This document shows, in pieces, positions 1-8,238 of a stretch of 64,000 nucleotides of DNA. Position numbers and translations under genes: made by a program. Under the pieces are notes generated by a model that had not been told where the DNA came from, made no database searches, and saw only the letters and a list, made by a program, of their open reading frames with translations. The DNA is from RUG334 sp045599645 (GTDB lineage: Bacteria; Muiribacteriota; Ozemobacteria; Ozemobacterales; Ozemobacteraceae), in the NCBI GenBank assembly GCA_045599645.1, contig JAZRWI010000008.1:1-64000 (forward strand), in the 5' to 3' direction. Numbering within the stretch: position 1 is the stretch's first letter; every line of letters starts with the position of its first letter.

Positions 1-3
1 TAA

Positions 4-149
4 GAGGCTGTCCCAAAACTAGAAATTTGTAAAAATTCCGATGTACAGCAGTCTCCTAAAAACCTCCCTTTTCAAGGGAGGGTAGGGAGGGTTTTGATTT
101 TAGAAGGAACTTGTTTTAAGTGCATAAAATCGAGTTTTCAGACAGCCTC
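4..149. repeat. MITE-like element with imperfect terminal inverted repeats
   Basis: The ends form a 17-bp inverted repeat: 4-20 against 133-149, 15 of 17 positions matching, with a perfect 9-bp outer core (gaggctgtc / gacagcctc). The inside has no coding capacity. It holds a second hairpin at about 61-82 made of cctccctt and aagggagg. An end reading gaggctgtccc is typical of some insertion sequences, so this may be a non-autonomous derivative. No convincing target-site duplication is visible, and the window edge prevents a check of the left flank. Confidence 0.45.
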
Positions 150-186
150 CTAAAGGAGGAAGGGCTATAATAAGATTCTATATGAC

Positions 187-2415
187 TTAGTCCCGGCCGT
201 CTAGGTTGTCAAGAGCTTCCAGACTCAGAACCTGGTCAACGATTGAACTGTGGAAAGCAAAAATTCCCTTTTCTTCAAAAGCATCACAGATATTTGAGAA
301 GCGTGCAGTATCAACATCATCAGCAAACAGTTTATCTCTAACAAGCTTGGCTGCATCATCATATAGATACATTAACAGTTTGTTCACAAAAGCAAGAATA
401 AAACGATTATTAATAATATTACCGGCAGCATCAAACAGCTTATTGTTGAAGAAATACGGACCAATCATTTTATCTTCATTGATTTTCAGAACAGCCATAC
501 GGTCATTGATAGCCTTTCTAAGGCTATTCCATTCAACGCTTCTAGCATTAGACCCTTTACCTACAATAACTTTTTTACCATTCAGAAATTCATCGTTTCT
601 GTCAATTCCAATATATTTGAAATTCCAGCGGCGTTTAAAAGCTGTATCTAAGGGGAAAACACCCTGCTCTGCTGTATTCATTGTCGCCCATATAAACATA
701 TTTCCAGGAATCTTGATTTCAGAACAGTCTTCAGGCATACAACCAAGCTCATGAGCCAAATACAACTTCATGTCTTCAGAAATACAGATTGGGAATTCAC
801 TTTCTTCGTTTTCGTCACGATCAAGCAACTGAAAAATTTCTCCAAAAACAGAAGCAACTCTTGCCCTATTGATTTCTTCAATAATTAGCAAATGAGGCTT
901 TACAAGCTTTTCCTTCTGGTTTTTTAGAGCAGCGGCCAAAACACGCATAAAAGGACCAGGAACATATTTATAGGTTGTTATTTCACGACCATCAATATCC
1001 TTAGATGGAACTGCCTTATAGGTTCCTACAAAGTCTGAATATCCGTAATCATGATGGAATGTTACACGTTCATAGGTTCCACCATATTTAAGAAGCTCAT
1101 CCTTTTCACGGTTAACCATGTAGCTTTTGCCTGTACCAGGTGCTCCATAAATAATTCTGTTTCTTTCAAATTCTGAAACATAGTTATTTTCACCTACTGC
1201 AGCATCTTTACCGTCATTATTGTGGTAATAGCGCTTGTAGAGATACATCAGATTTTCATCTGACTCTATAAGAACACAGCTTGTTCTAGGTTTTTCTACC
1301 ACAGGAAGCTGTTCGTCCGGAGAAGCTTTATAGCACCAGTTTACTTTTCTGCAATGAGAAAGAGGTTCATCTTCTGAAAAATAGTTTGGTCCAAGTTTAT
1401 CGGCAATACCGATTAATTTCTGGCCTCTTACAACAACAAAAGCATCGAATTCGGTTGCATAATAGAAATAGCCTATTTCATTCGATTTACGCAGACAACT
1501 GCCTTTATCGTTTTCGTAATAGTATTTTTCAAGGCAATTGAAAAGGCTTTTCTTTTCCTGACCACGTCCAAAATAGTCGTTTAAGTCACCAAGTCTGTTC
1601 CAACCAATGGCAACAATATTTTTGCGAAGCCATTCATCGCCATAATCACCATTTTCATCAGACTGACTAAGGCGATAGAAACGCTTTACTGGCCCGAAAC
1701 GCTTATTACATACTTCAAAAAATCTTGCTGGTGAAAGTCCGGATTGCTGACGTAATACGACAACCTGACCTACCATTCCGTAGTATGTAAGATTTGGTTT
1801 AATACCAAAGCCATAAAGCAGATGGCGCAGCTGTTCCATGGTATACCAGCAGACAAGCTTGTCTGGGAAAATCATCTGGAAATATTTCTTTACCCAGGTA
1901 TATTCGTAAGCTTTTCCGCAACTTGAACGCAAATCAGCGTCTAGCTTTTCATAGTCAGAAATATTGTCTAGTTTGTGGTTTTTAATGGTTTTGCAGCCAC
2001 GGACAAGCATATCTATAATTTCTTTTGCTTTTCCAATAGCTTCTCTTTTGGAAAGTTCTTCTGGTCTGGTTACACTGCCACTAAGCCAACGTTTGTCTGC
2101 TTTTCTGTAGTAGAGTCCAAATTTATATGCTGCCCAGCCAGTTATTGCGCCAAAGCATTTTTTTACAATAGGATCAAATTCAAGAGTATAGATAAGGCTC
2201 TGTGTTTCAGCTCCATCAAACTGGAATATATTTTTAAGGATTTCATCGTCAGAAAAGTTTCTAAGACTTTCAGGAGAAAACCTATCCTGAAATTTCGCAC
2301 AGGCTTTTCGGCCTTCTTCCTCTAAGTCAATTCTCAAACCTTCGGTCTTCGTAAAAGCTATTAAGTCCGCGAGTGCTTTTGAATATATATTAGGCAAATA
2401 CTTTTCTTCAGACAT
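187..2415 (-). CDS. McrB-like AAA+ ATPase, possible type IV restriction or defence protein
   Basis: The C-terminal third is an AAA_5/McrB-type motor. It has Walker A GAPGTGKS near residue 425, Walker B LLIIEEINRAR near 508, and a sensor-1/arginine-finger region with ATMNTAEQG and FKRRW at about 570-597. In the McrBC family such motors translocate DNA and drive a partner nuclease, McrC. The first 400 residues look like a substrate-recognition module, but I cannot name a domain there. I chose ATG at 2415 because an AGGG lies nine bases upstream; the ATG at 2424 directly abuts that AGGG. No McrC gene is visible: downstream are a MITE-like repeat and the window edge. It could be a solitary McrB-like protein or have its partner outside the window. 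The AAA assignment is firm; the defence role is inferred. Confidence 0.8.
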   Translation of the reverse strand: MSEEKYLPNIYSKALADLIAFTKTEGLRIDLEEEGRKACAKFQDRFSPESLRNFSDDEILKNIFQFDGAETQSLIYTLEFDPIVKKCFGAITGWAAYKFGLYYRKADKRWLSGSVTRPEELSKREAIGKAKEIIDMLVRGCKTIKNHKLDNISDYEKLDADLRSSCGKAYEYTWVKKYFQMIFPDKLVCWYTMEQLRHLLYGFGIKPNLTYYGMVGQVVVLRQQSGLSPARFFEVCNKRFGPVKRFYRLSQSDENGDYGDEWLRKNIVAIGWNRLGDLNDYFGRGQEKKSLFNCLEKYYYENDKGSCLRKSNEIGYFYYATEFDAFVVVRGQKLIGIADKLGPNYFSEDEPLSHCRKVNWCYKASPDEQLPVVEKPRTSCVLIESDENLMYLYKRYYHNNDGKDAAVGENNYVSEFERNRIIYGAPGTGKSYMVNREKDELLKYGGTYERVTFHHDYGYSDFVGTYKAVPSKDIDGREITTYKYVPGPFMRVLAAALKNQKEKLVKPHLLIIEEINRARVASVFGEIFQLLDRDENEESEFPICISEDMKLYLAHELGCMPEDCSEIKIPGNMFIWATMNTAEQGVFPLDTAFKRRWNFKYIGIDRNDEFLNGKKVIVGKGSNARSVEWNSLRKAINDRMAVLKINEDKMIGPYFFNNKLFDAAGNIINNRFILAFVNKLLMYLYDDAAKLVRDKLFADDVDTARFSNICDAFEEKGIFAFHSSIVDQVLSLEALDNLDGRD

Positions 2416-2447
2416 CGAATACATCCCTAAGCTATTTCTATGTCTAC

Positions 2448-2476
2448 AGTATATAGTCTTATGCCTTTTTTGTAAA
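2448..2476 (-). promoter_or_regulatory. Sigma70-type promoter for the McrB-like gene
   Basis: On the minus strand, TTTACA (plus 2471-2476) is followed after exactly 17 bases by TATACT (plus 2448-2453). Each box matches consensus at 5 of 6 positions. It lies about 35 bases before the chosen start codon. Confidence 0.6.
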
Positions 2477-2513
2477 TAAAAACGTACTGCTTCATCGGTA
2501 TAAAGACTTTCTG

Positions 2514-2542
2514 TTTACATTATGCGTAATGTAGTCTATAAT
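2514..2542 (+). promoter_or_regulatory. Sigma70-type promoter with a palindrome in the spacer
   Basis: TTTACA at 2514-2519 and a perfect TATAAT at 2537-2542 are separated by 17 bases. A 7-bp inverted repeat, TACATTA-TGCG-TAATGTA at 2516-2533, overlaps the -35 box and spacer and could be an operator. The promoter would serve the gene starting at 2571. Confidence 0.65.
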
Positions 2543-2570
2543 TCATTTATTGCACTTTTTGGAGAAAATA

Positions 2571-3233
2571 ATGAATCTGGCTTTAGTAATTGGTCTATTG
2601 CTCCTGTTAATTATCTTTGCGTCAATGGTAAGCAGGATTCCTGCTGCTCAGAAGCATAACCTTGAAAATACAATTAAGTATAGTGAAGAAAACAATTATG
2701 AATTTGTAAGAAACATGAAATTTGAAGATTTGCCGCAGAAACTTCAGGATTTCACAATGTTTCAGCGTCATATTGGTTATAAGGAACTACACAGCATAGT
2801 AAAAGGCAACAGTAACAATTACGATTTTTCTCTGATGACCTTTATATATCCTGGGAACAACGGCACCTATGGCCGATTAATCTGCCTTATTACCAAAAAA
2901 GAAGCTAGCTTTCCTGATTTTTATCTGCGTGATAGCAGAACCGTCATTGATAAAGTAGGAAAGCTTCTTGGCAAGCAAGACATAAATTTAAGCGAAGACA
3001 AGAATTTTTCTGACCAGTTCCTTCTTCAAGCTAACAACCCTGAAGAAGTAATCAAATACTTCAACGAAGAAAGACGAAAAATAATCACCAAAGAGCACGT
3101 AAACGGCTACGAATACGAAGCTGATTCTGAATATTTTGCCATTTCCTACCCTGTCAGTCCAAGCATTCCTGTGGAAGAATACAAGGCATTGCTTTCAAAA
3201 ACCACTTCTATTCTCTCTAAGCTAGAGGCTTAA
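2571..3233 (+). CDS. Hypothetical single-pass membrane protein
   Basis: This is a 220-residue protein whose first 20 residues form one strongly hydrophobic segment ending in Ser-Arg, consistent with an N-terminal anchor or uncleaved signal. The rest is charged and soluble. I recognise no family. The ATG at 2571 is preferred over the in-frame ATG at 2550 because GGAGA sits at 2561-2565, a normal distance. A strong promoter lies directly upstream. The CYTH gene begins one base after the stop codon, so the two are probably translationally coupled. Confidence 0.75.
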   Translation: MNLALVIGLLLLLIIFASMVSRIPAAQKHNLENTIKYSEENNYEFVRNMKFEDLPQKLQDFTMFQRHIGYKELHSIVKGNSNNYDFSLMTFIYPGNNGTYGRLICLITKKEASFPDFYLRDSRTVIDKVGKLLGKQDINLSEDKNFSDQFLLQANNPEEVIKYFNEERRKIITKEHVNGYEYEADSEYFAISYPVSPSIPVEEYKALLSKTTSILSKLEA

Positions 3234-3234
3234 C

Positions 3235-3681
3235 ATGGAAATTGAGCGCAAATTTTTATTAAAGAATGACGAATGGCGCAAATCAGTAACCAGCCGAATC
3301 CACATAAAACAGGGCTATATCTGTACAGAATTTGAACGTATTGTCAGAATCAGAATCACAGATTCCAAAGCCTACATCACCATAAAAGGTAAAGGTATGC
3401 TTACACGCCCAGAATTCGAATACGAAATTCCAGTAAAAGATGCTGAAGAAATGTATTCTATTTTCTGTCAAAAAGCCAATTTGGAAAAATATCGCCATAT
3501 AGTTTTTTTTAAAAATCACAAATGGGAAATTGATGAGTTCGCAGGTCGTCATCAGGGACTTGTTTTTGCCGAAGTTGAACTACAAAGCGAAGATGAAAAA
3601 ATAGAATTCCCAGACTGGATAGGGAAAGAAATTACTGATGAACCGCAGTATTACAATTCCAATCTTGTTAAAGCAGAATAA
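3235..3681 (+). CDS. CYTH-domain triphosphate tunnel protein
   Basis: The protein opens with EIERKF, the ExExK signature of the CYTH/triphosphate tunnel metalloenzyme superfamily. The family binds triphosphorylated substrates and a divalent metal within an eight-stranded tunnel. Further support comes from alternating basic and acidic strand motifs (RIVRIRI, YITIKGKG, FEYEIP, FAEVELQ), which match the usual layout. At 148 residues it is the length of stand-alone bacterial CYTH proteins, often inorganic triphosphatases; the true substrate cannot be read from sequence. It lies between a membrane protein (1-base gap) and malic enzyme (7-base gap). Confidence 0.85.
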   Translation: MEIERKFLLKNDEWRKSVTSRIHIKQGYICTEFERIVRIRITDSKAYITIKGKGMLTRPEFEYEIPVKDAEEMYSIFCQKANLEKYRHIVFFKNHKWEIDEFAGRHQGLVFAEVELQSEDEKIEFPDWIGKEITDEPQYYNSNLVKAE

Positions 3682-3688
3682 TTAAGTA

Positions 3689-5125
3689 ATGACCAATACC
3701 TACCAACTGTATCTTGCAAAAGAAACCAATCTGGAAAAGTGCCTTTTCCTCTATGATTTGCACCACAATGATTCCGAAGCTTTTTTCAAACTGGCAAACG
3801 AGCATATGACAGAGTTTTTGCCAATTCTTTACACTCCAACAATCGGTGATGCTGTTATAAACTACAGCAAAAACTACAAATACCCACTCGGTCTCACAAT
3901 TTCATATGAACAAAAAGGCCATATAAAAGAAATACTTTCCAAGGCCAAAGAATCCTTTGGCAGCAAAGAAATGACAATCGCAGTTGTTACAGATGGCGAA
4001 GGTGTTTTGGGAATAGGCGACCAGGGTGCTGGCGGTATTTTCATTTCTCTGGGCAAGCTGATGGTCTATGCTTTATGCGGTGGTCTTGACCAGTCTACCA
4101 CACTACCTGTTATGCTTGATGTTGGCACTAACAACAAAGCCTTGTTGAAAGCCCCAGAATATAAGGGCTGGCGTCACGAAAGAATTTCAGGAAAAAGCTA
4201 TTATGATTTTATAGATGAATTTGTAAAAGCCTTTGTTGAAGTATTTCCCAACAGCTTTCTTCACTGGGAAGACTTTGGGAAAGATAATGCACGTCCTGTA
4301 TTAGATAAATACAGAGAATTTCATCCATCCTTCAACGATGACATACAGGGGACAGGGGTTGTAGCATTAGCTGCTGTTTTAAGCGGAATCAACAAATCCG
4401 GCATCCCCTTAGATAAGCATAAAATATGCATCTTAGGCGCAGGTACTGCTGGTTGCGGAATAGCAAACCAATTATGCAAGGGACTTGCAATTAAACGTGG
4501 CATCAGCTTCGAAGAACAAAAGAATAGTTTTTATCTTATAGACAAGGAAGGCTTGCTTCTCGACAGTGACAACAAACTTCTCTATTTCCAGAAAACCTTT
4601 GCCCGCACAGATAATGAAGTAGCCTCATGGGAAACTGTAGACAAAAAGCATATAAGCCTGGCTGAAGTAATAAAAAATGTACAGCCAACAGTTTTAATTG
4701 GTTGTTCAACAGCAACTGGCGCTTTCACTGATGAAATTCTTAGTGAAATGTATAGTTACGATAAAAAGCCAGTAATAATGCCTATTTCAAATCCGACCTC
4801 CAAGGCAGAAGCTACACCTGACAGAATTTTACGCAACACTGAAGGGAATGCCCTAATTGCCACAGGCAGTCCCTTTGGAACAGTTGAATATAATGGAAGA
4901 AAAATTAAAATATCACAATGCAATAATGCGCTGGTATTCCCTGGCATAGGCATAGGTATGGTAAACTCAGGAACAAGAGTCCTTACAGATGAACTGCTGC
5001 TAAAAGCCAGTGAAGTTCTCGCCAAAGAATGCACTGCACCAGATGACCCAAATGCATTATTGCCAGATTTTTCTGAAGTAAGAAACATATCAAAAAAAAT
5101 CAGCAATATTTTTAACAACCAATAG
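3689..5125 (+). CDS. Malic enzyme (malate oxidative decarboxylase)
   Basis: It converts malate to pyruvate and CO2 with reduction of NAD(P), in the cytoplasm. Recognisable blocks are LYTPTIGDAV with the catalytic tyrosine, GIFISLGKL with the catalytic lysine, HWEDFG and FNDDIQGTG supplying metal-binding acidic residues, and the Rossmann motif GAGTAG. At 478 residues it lacks much of the N-terminal extension of the roughly 560-residue large-subunit enzymes yet has their motifs, so it is a compact member of that class. Cofactor preference cannot be decided here. It starts seven bases after the CYTH gene and probably belongs to the same transcript. Confidence 0.93.
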   Translation: MTNTYQLYLAKETNLEKCLFLYDLHHNDSEAFFKLANEHMTEFLPILYTPTIGDAVINYSKNYKYPLGLTISYEQKGHIKEILSKAKESFGSKEMTIAVVTDGEGVLGIGDQGAGGIFISLGKLMVYALCGGLDQSTTLPVMLDVGTNNKALLKAPEYKGWRHERISGKSYYDFIDEFVKAFVEVFPNSFLHWEDFGKDNARPVLDKYREFHPSFNDDIQGTGVVALAAVLSGINKSGIPLDKHKICILGAGTAGCGIANQLCKGLAIKRGISFEEQKNSFYLIDKEGLLLDSDNKLLYFQKTFARTDNEVASWETVDKKHISLAEVIKNVQPTVLIGCSTATGAFTDEILSEMYSYDKKPVIMPISNPTSKAEATPDRILRNTEGNALIATGSPFGTVEYNGRKIKISQCNNALVFPGIGIGMVNSGTRVLTDELLLKASEVLAKECTAPDDPNALLPDFSEVRNISKKISNIFNNQ

Positions 5126-5259
5126 CATAATTCACTATTAATGTGCATCTTACTAATAATCTCATATAAACTGGCCAACAGGTTAAATTGCTTGTCTGTC
5201 TTTACCAATAGCACTGCAATTATCTTTACTTTTACTATTTATTAGATTAGAATATTTGC

Positions 5260-8238
5260 ATGGATGACAGAGCAGTAAATAAGAGGAACAAATCTTTTGG
5301 GCACAGATGCCGCAAGCTTTTATCAGAGCTTGGGTTGTTTCTTATTTTACTTGTATTGCCTATTTTTACAATCTGGATAACTCTGTATCACGTTCAAAGC
5401 AACCTACACAAAGAGGCTCAGGAAAAGGCTCTAGCTGAAATGGCTGAAATGACTTCCCACATGCTCAGGTTAAGTGAACCAGAATCCTACTATCAGGAAG
5501 CTATCAGGAAACTGGCTGATTCATTCAGATGGGCAGAAAAACCTGAAGATGTTGCAAGAATTTCAACTAGCGAAAACCTTGAATTGGCATTATTTGATCC
5601 AGATGGCAAACGCCTAGACTGGCCAGCAGGTGAAAATATCCAAAAGAAACGTTCTTCAGAACAATATCTTAGCGTTTTAAAGCGTGTTGCTGCTAATCCG
5701 GAAAACATTTTAACCAAGGATGAAGAAAACAGGTGCAGTGGCTATTCTGGCAACTCCATGACCGTTAAAACAATAGCTGCCAACCCAAACACACTGATAA
5801 ACTTTCAGGGTATTGGCTTAAGCAAGATGGGCTGCTGGTTTAAAGTTTATTTCTCAAAACGCAACGAAGAAGGCAAATTTACAGAAGGCGATCTTCTAGC
5901 CTGGTTACATCTCAACAAGCTTGAAAGATATTCTCTGGCCAATAAAGCCATAAATACAATGCAAAAGCTTACTGGCCCTGAATATACTTTTTCCTATATT
6001 GATTTGAACAATCAGAACGAGATAAAACTCAGCCGTGGCCGTGAATTTCTTAATCATGTAGAAAAATTTTTGTCTTCAAGCTCATTAAAATCCAGTTTTA
6101 TTTACAAAGATGAATTATTTTCAATCAATGATACCAGTGACGGTTTAAGACTTATCTGCTCAAAGCCTTCTCCTGATCCACTCCCGTTGATTAAAAACTT
6201 TAACAAGCTTCTTTTTGTCCTTATACCAACAATGCTTTTATTCTTTATCTGGAAAAAGGCATTCAAAGTTACAATCAATCTGCCTGTAAAAATTCAGTCC
6301 GTTCTGATTTTTGGTTTTGCTGCTATTACAGGCATCTCTGCAATACTTATCAGCACTATTGCCTATCAGTATGAAAAACAGATTACCATAACCCAGAATT
6401 ATAAAAACAAAGCAATAGAAACACTAGAAAAAGTCGACAAACAGTATTCTGATTCTTACAAAGACCTTATTTTGCAATATCAACACTTCAATGAATTATT
6501 GAAAGCCGGGAAATTACCTCCTGAACAGATTCTGGCTCCGTTAATAAAAGCTCATGCGAATGAACTTGTTGCTTTTGCTGTTTACGTGGACAAATATGGT
6601 AAGGGTCTATTCCAGGCTCCTGTCAGCATTTCCAAAAGCAAATCGACAAAGATTGCTGATAAATACTCAAAGATAATAAAAAGAGTAGCAGTTCAGACCC
6701 TCATGACCTTTAACAGTTCAAGGAGTATCGTTCCACCTTTACCACAAGCCAGCACCATCTCAGCTATGAGTTCTACAGCTGTTGAAGGTCTTTTGGCCGG
6801 TCGTTCTTCTTTTATCAGCATTAAGCTCGACGAAGACGAAATAATTGGTTACTGCGAACTGGTTCTTGATAAAGATGATATGGCTCAAGGCTGTCTACTG
6901 ATTACACACGATCCGCAGACTCTTGAAAATCGTTATCTTAAGGAAACAGGGAAAAACATCCTGAAATCAACAGGCTTTGAGCTCATAGCATTCCCGAAGA
7001 AGGTTTCAAATCAGAAGGCATATTTCCCAAGATTTTCTTACATAAACGAAGAACCATTGTGGAAACTGAATGATATGCTGAACCAGACACAGCTTCCAAG
7101 CTTCAAGGAAGGTAAGATTCAAGAAGACAAGGTAATTGTAGCAGCAATACCCGGAAGCAACATGAAAAATTACAACCTATTCCTCGCTATGCCAGCAGAA
7201 AAGGTTGCTACAGCACCTTTCAGTCTTTCAAACCTCTTCATGATTGGTCTGGCAATTTCATTGATTTTGATTGTTACTCTTTCAACAATCCTGATTAATT
7301 CAATAACCTCACCAGTCAAAATTCTTACTGAAAATGCTATTGCCATTCAGCAAGACAGCGCAATGCAGAAGAGTCAGATTACTTTTTCTGATAATAATGA
7401 GCTAGAAAGCATTTCAACAGGATTAACCAATCTTGTTGTGAAAGTAAAGGAATTCCAGGAAAACAAAAACAGCTGTGAAAATCTTTTCAAATCTAATCCA
7501 ATAAATAGCGACAGCTATGAATTATCTAGCTTCATCAGCCAGAGAAACTATGATAACAAGAGTCTCTGCTACATATCTCAACTGGATGACAACCTGGCAT
7601 ATATGTTCCTTGCAAGGCTTGATAATGCAGACAATTTAACAGCTTCATTACCGCTTACAATGTATGCAATGGCCATAAAATTATTCATAGAGCAATTAAA
7701 CATGCGCTCTCCTATAGGGTGCATAAGAAACCTTGAGGAATACTTCCGCATCAATTTAAGGCGTAATCTAGATGGTAGCGGTTTAATAGCATTCATAGAC
7801 ACTAATGCCAATAGAATAGAATATGCTGGCTTTGGCAGAATCAGAGTGTTAAAAACCAGCTTCTCAGAAAAGAAATGTGATATTCTCAGCCTTCCACAAG
7901 GGGCAAACTTCATAAAAGAAGTTAAGGAATCAGGCAATAACACCTGGGATTTATCTGAAGGTGACAGTCTGGTTGCCATCACAGAACCATTGTCGGAAAT
8001 AAAAATAGAAACTCTACGGCAAATGCTGGAATCTAACTCAGATTTCTCGAAAAACTATTCCAATGCATTGGAAACAAATCTTAAAAATCTGGCAAAACTT
8101 GAAAACAGCAGTTGCAGCGTAGCATTTGTTCATAGAAAAGAGCAAACAGAAGCGCAGCACTTAAAAAAGAAGCTAGCTGAAAATAATCCAATAGCTTTGA
8201 TAAGAAGCCAAAAATCAGGGAGTCAGACCAATGTCTAA
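5260..8238 (+). CDS. HAMP sensor with degenerate SpoIIE/PP2C-type domain (paralog 1)
   Basis: A 992-residue membrane protein. Hydrophobic segments lie at about 25-45, 317-333, 347-369 and 657-680, leaving two large extracytoplasmic regions that probably sense ligands. A HAMP-like linker follows at about 680-735. The C-terminal 200 residues align in outline with SpoIIE/PP2C phosphatases, which normally dephosphorylate anti-anti-sigma factors. Here the metal-binding motifs are gone: no GGDxYD, TEP where TDG is expected, and no terminal DD. It is probably a pseudophosphatase or binding domain. The last 8 bases overlap the next gene, a full-length paralog with the same architecture. No clear ribosome-binding site precedes 5260, so the start is approximate. 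Confidence 0.8.
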   Translation: MDDRAVNKRNKSFGHRCRKLLSELGLFLILLVLPIFTIWITLYHVQSNLHKEAQEKALAEMAEMTSHMLRLSEPESYYQEAIRKLADSFRWAEKPEDVARISTSENLELALFDPDGKRLDWPAGENIQKKRSSEQYLSVLKRVAANPENILTKDEENRCSGYSGNSMTVKTIAANPNTLINFQGIGLSKMGCWFKVYFSKRNEEGKFTEGDLLAWLHLNKLERYSLANKAINTMQKLTGPEYTFSYIDLNNQNEIKLSRGREFLNHVEKFLSSSSLKSSFIYKDELFSINDTSDGLRLICSKPSPDPLPLIKNFNKLLFVLIPTMLLFFIWKKAFKVTINLPVKIQSVLIFGFAAITGISAILISTIAYQYEKQITITQNYKNKAIETLEKVDKQYSDSYKDLILQYQHFNELLKAGKLPPEQILAPLIKAHANELVAFAVYVDKYGKGLFQAPVSISKSKSTKIADKYSKIIKRVAVQTLMTFNSSRSIVPPLPQASTISAMSSTAVEGLLAGRSSFISIKLDEDEIIGYCELVLDKDDMAQGCLLITHDPQTLENRYLKETGKNILKSTGFELIAFPKKVSNQKAYFPRFSYINEEPLWKLNDMLNQTQLPSFKEGKIQEDKVIVAAIPGSNMKNYNLFLAMPAEKVATAPFSLSNLFMIGLAISLILIVTLSTILINSITSPVKILTENAIAIQQDSAMQKSQITFSDNNELESISTGLTNLVVKVKEFQENKNSCENLFKSNPINSDSYELSSFISQRNYDNKSLCYISQLDDNLAYMFLARLDNADNLTASLPLTMYAMAIKLFIEQLNMRSPIGCIRNLEEYFRINLRRNLDGSGLIAFIDTNANRIEYAGFGRIRVLKTSFSEKKCDILSLPQGANFIKEVKESGNNTWDLSEGDSLVAITEPLSEIKIETLRQMLESNSDFSKNYSNALETNLKNLAKLENSSCSVAFVHRKEQTEAQHLKKKLAENNPIALIRSQKSGSQTNV

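Noticed and set aside
206..754. 182-residue frame opposite the McrB-like gene
   Set aside because: It lies antisense to the conserved AAA core and has a Ser/Leu/Arg composition typical of a shadow frame.
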